Shown: positions 63,811-64,000 of the stretch, piece after piece | Layout of the letters: the number at the start of each line of letters is the position of its first letter | Position numbering within the stretch: position 1 is the first letter of the stretch | Assembly (NCBI GenBank): GCA_022494885.1 | Contig: JAGVSM010003417.1 | Span: 62,001-126,000, forward strand | DNA length: 64,000 nt | Direction of reading: 5' to 3' | From: Micrasema longulum | Lineage: Eukaryota; Arthropoda; Insecta; Trichoptera; Brachycentridae | The notes under the pieces: model-generated | What the model saw: only the letters and a program-made list of their open reading frames with translations | Database searches by the model: none | What the model was told of the DNA's origin: nothing | Translations under genes and position numbers: made by a program

Positions 63811-64000
63811 AAATAAAAAACCACTCTTGCCTATTTACAAGGCACCATATTCCAGATGTTCTTGAGATCTCTTGCTGTCAGTTCATCAGCATTTCAAATG
63901 CGGACCTGGCTTGGAAAGACACAGACGAGTTAACAGCCAACAGAAATTTGGAGGCTGTTTGTACTCCAACAGCTGAAGAGCGGACAAGAATAATGATAGG

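Noticed and set aside
1..64000. CRISPR arrays, bacterial operons, integrases or phage genes
   Set aside because: None seen; the spaced short repeats here are minisatellites or MITE/Rep-A copies, and the genes are spliced and eukaryotic.

Overview
This is a stretch of nuclear DNA from an arthropod, most likely an insect with a large, AT-rich, transposon-loaded genome. The evidence is spliced genes with GT-AG introns of 1 to 9 kb, an insect-like U2 snRNA, decayed non-LTR retrotransposons of several clades (CR1/L2-like, jockey-like, R1-like, RTE-like), tRNA-derived SINEs, and abundant small DNA transposons. I cannot name the species.

Two protein-coding genes carry the content. On the + strand, 16744-36247 holds a complete six-exon gene for a secreted TGF-beta-superfamily ligand of the activin/inhibin-beta type. 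All exon junctions keep frame and give 396 residues: signal peptide, prodomain, basic furin-type site and a nine-cysteine mature domain. Its first exon lies in a GC-rich island (about 15.9-17.2 kb) that probably includes the promoter. On the - strand, 63402-52572 holds eight exons of a hexokinase covering roughly the C-terminal 370 residues, including the sugar-binding, catalytic-Asp and ATP-binding motifs. Its N-terminal exons lie beyond the right edge. An apparently intact U2 snRNA gene lies between them at 43881-44072 (+).

Nearly everything else is repeats. Region by region: 0-15 kb is intergenic and holds LINE fragments, a hAT-like element, a tandem array of a roughly 390-bp unclassified repeat (called Rep-A here), CR1-tailed elements and MITEs. 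From 17 to 36 kb are the ligand's introns, with LINE, SINE and MITE insertions, a 96-bp tandem repeat derived from a LINE reading frame, and a foldback element just after exon 5. From 36 to 52 kb is intergenic, with a CR1/L2 LINE end, the U2 gene, more MITE copies, a minisatellite and a second hAT-like copy with a SINE inside it. From 52.5 to 63.4 kb are the hexokinase introns, including an RTE-like fragment flanked by a perfect 16-bp target-site duplication.

There is no operon-like or defence-system arrangement. The most original material is the repeat biology: Rep-A, which is dispersed, tandem and inverted and seems to contribute the branch-point region before exon 5 of the ligand gene; nested insertions with readable target-site duplications; and short elements that share the 3' end of a CR1/L2 LINE. 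All coordinates and translations were read by eye, and repeat edges without a stated target-site duplication are approximate.
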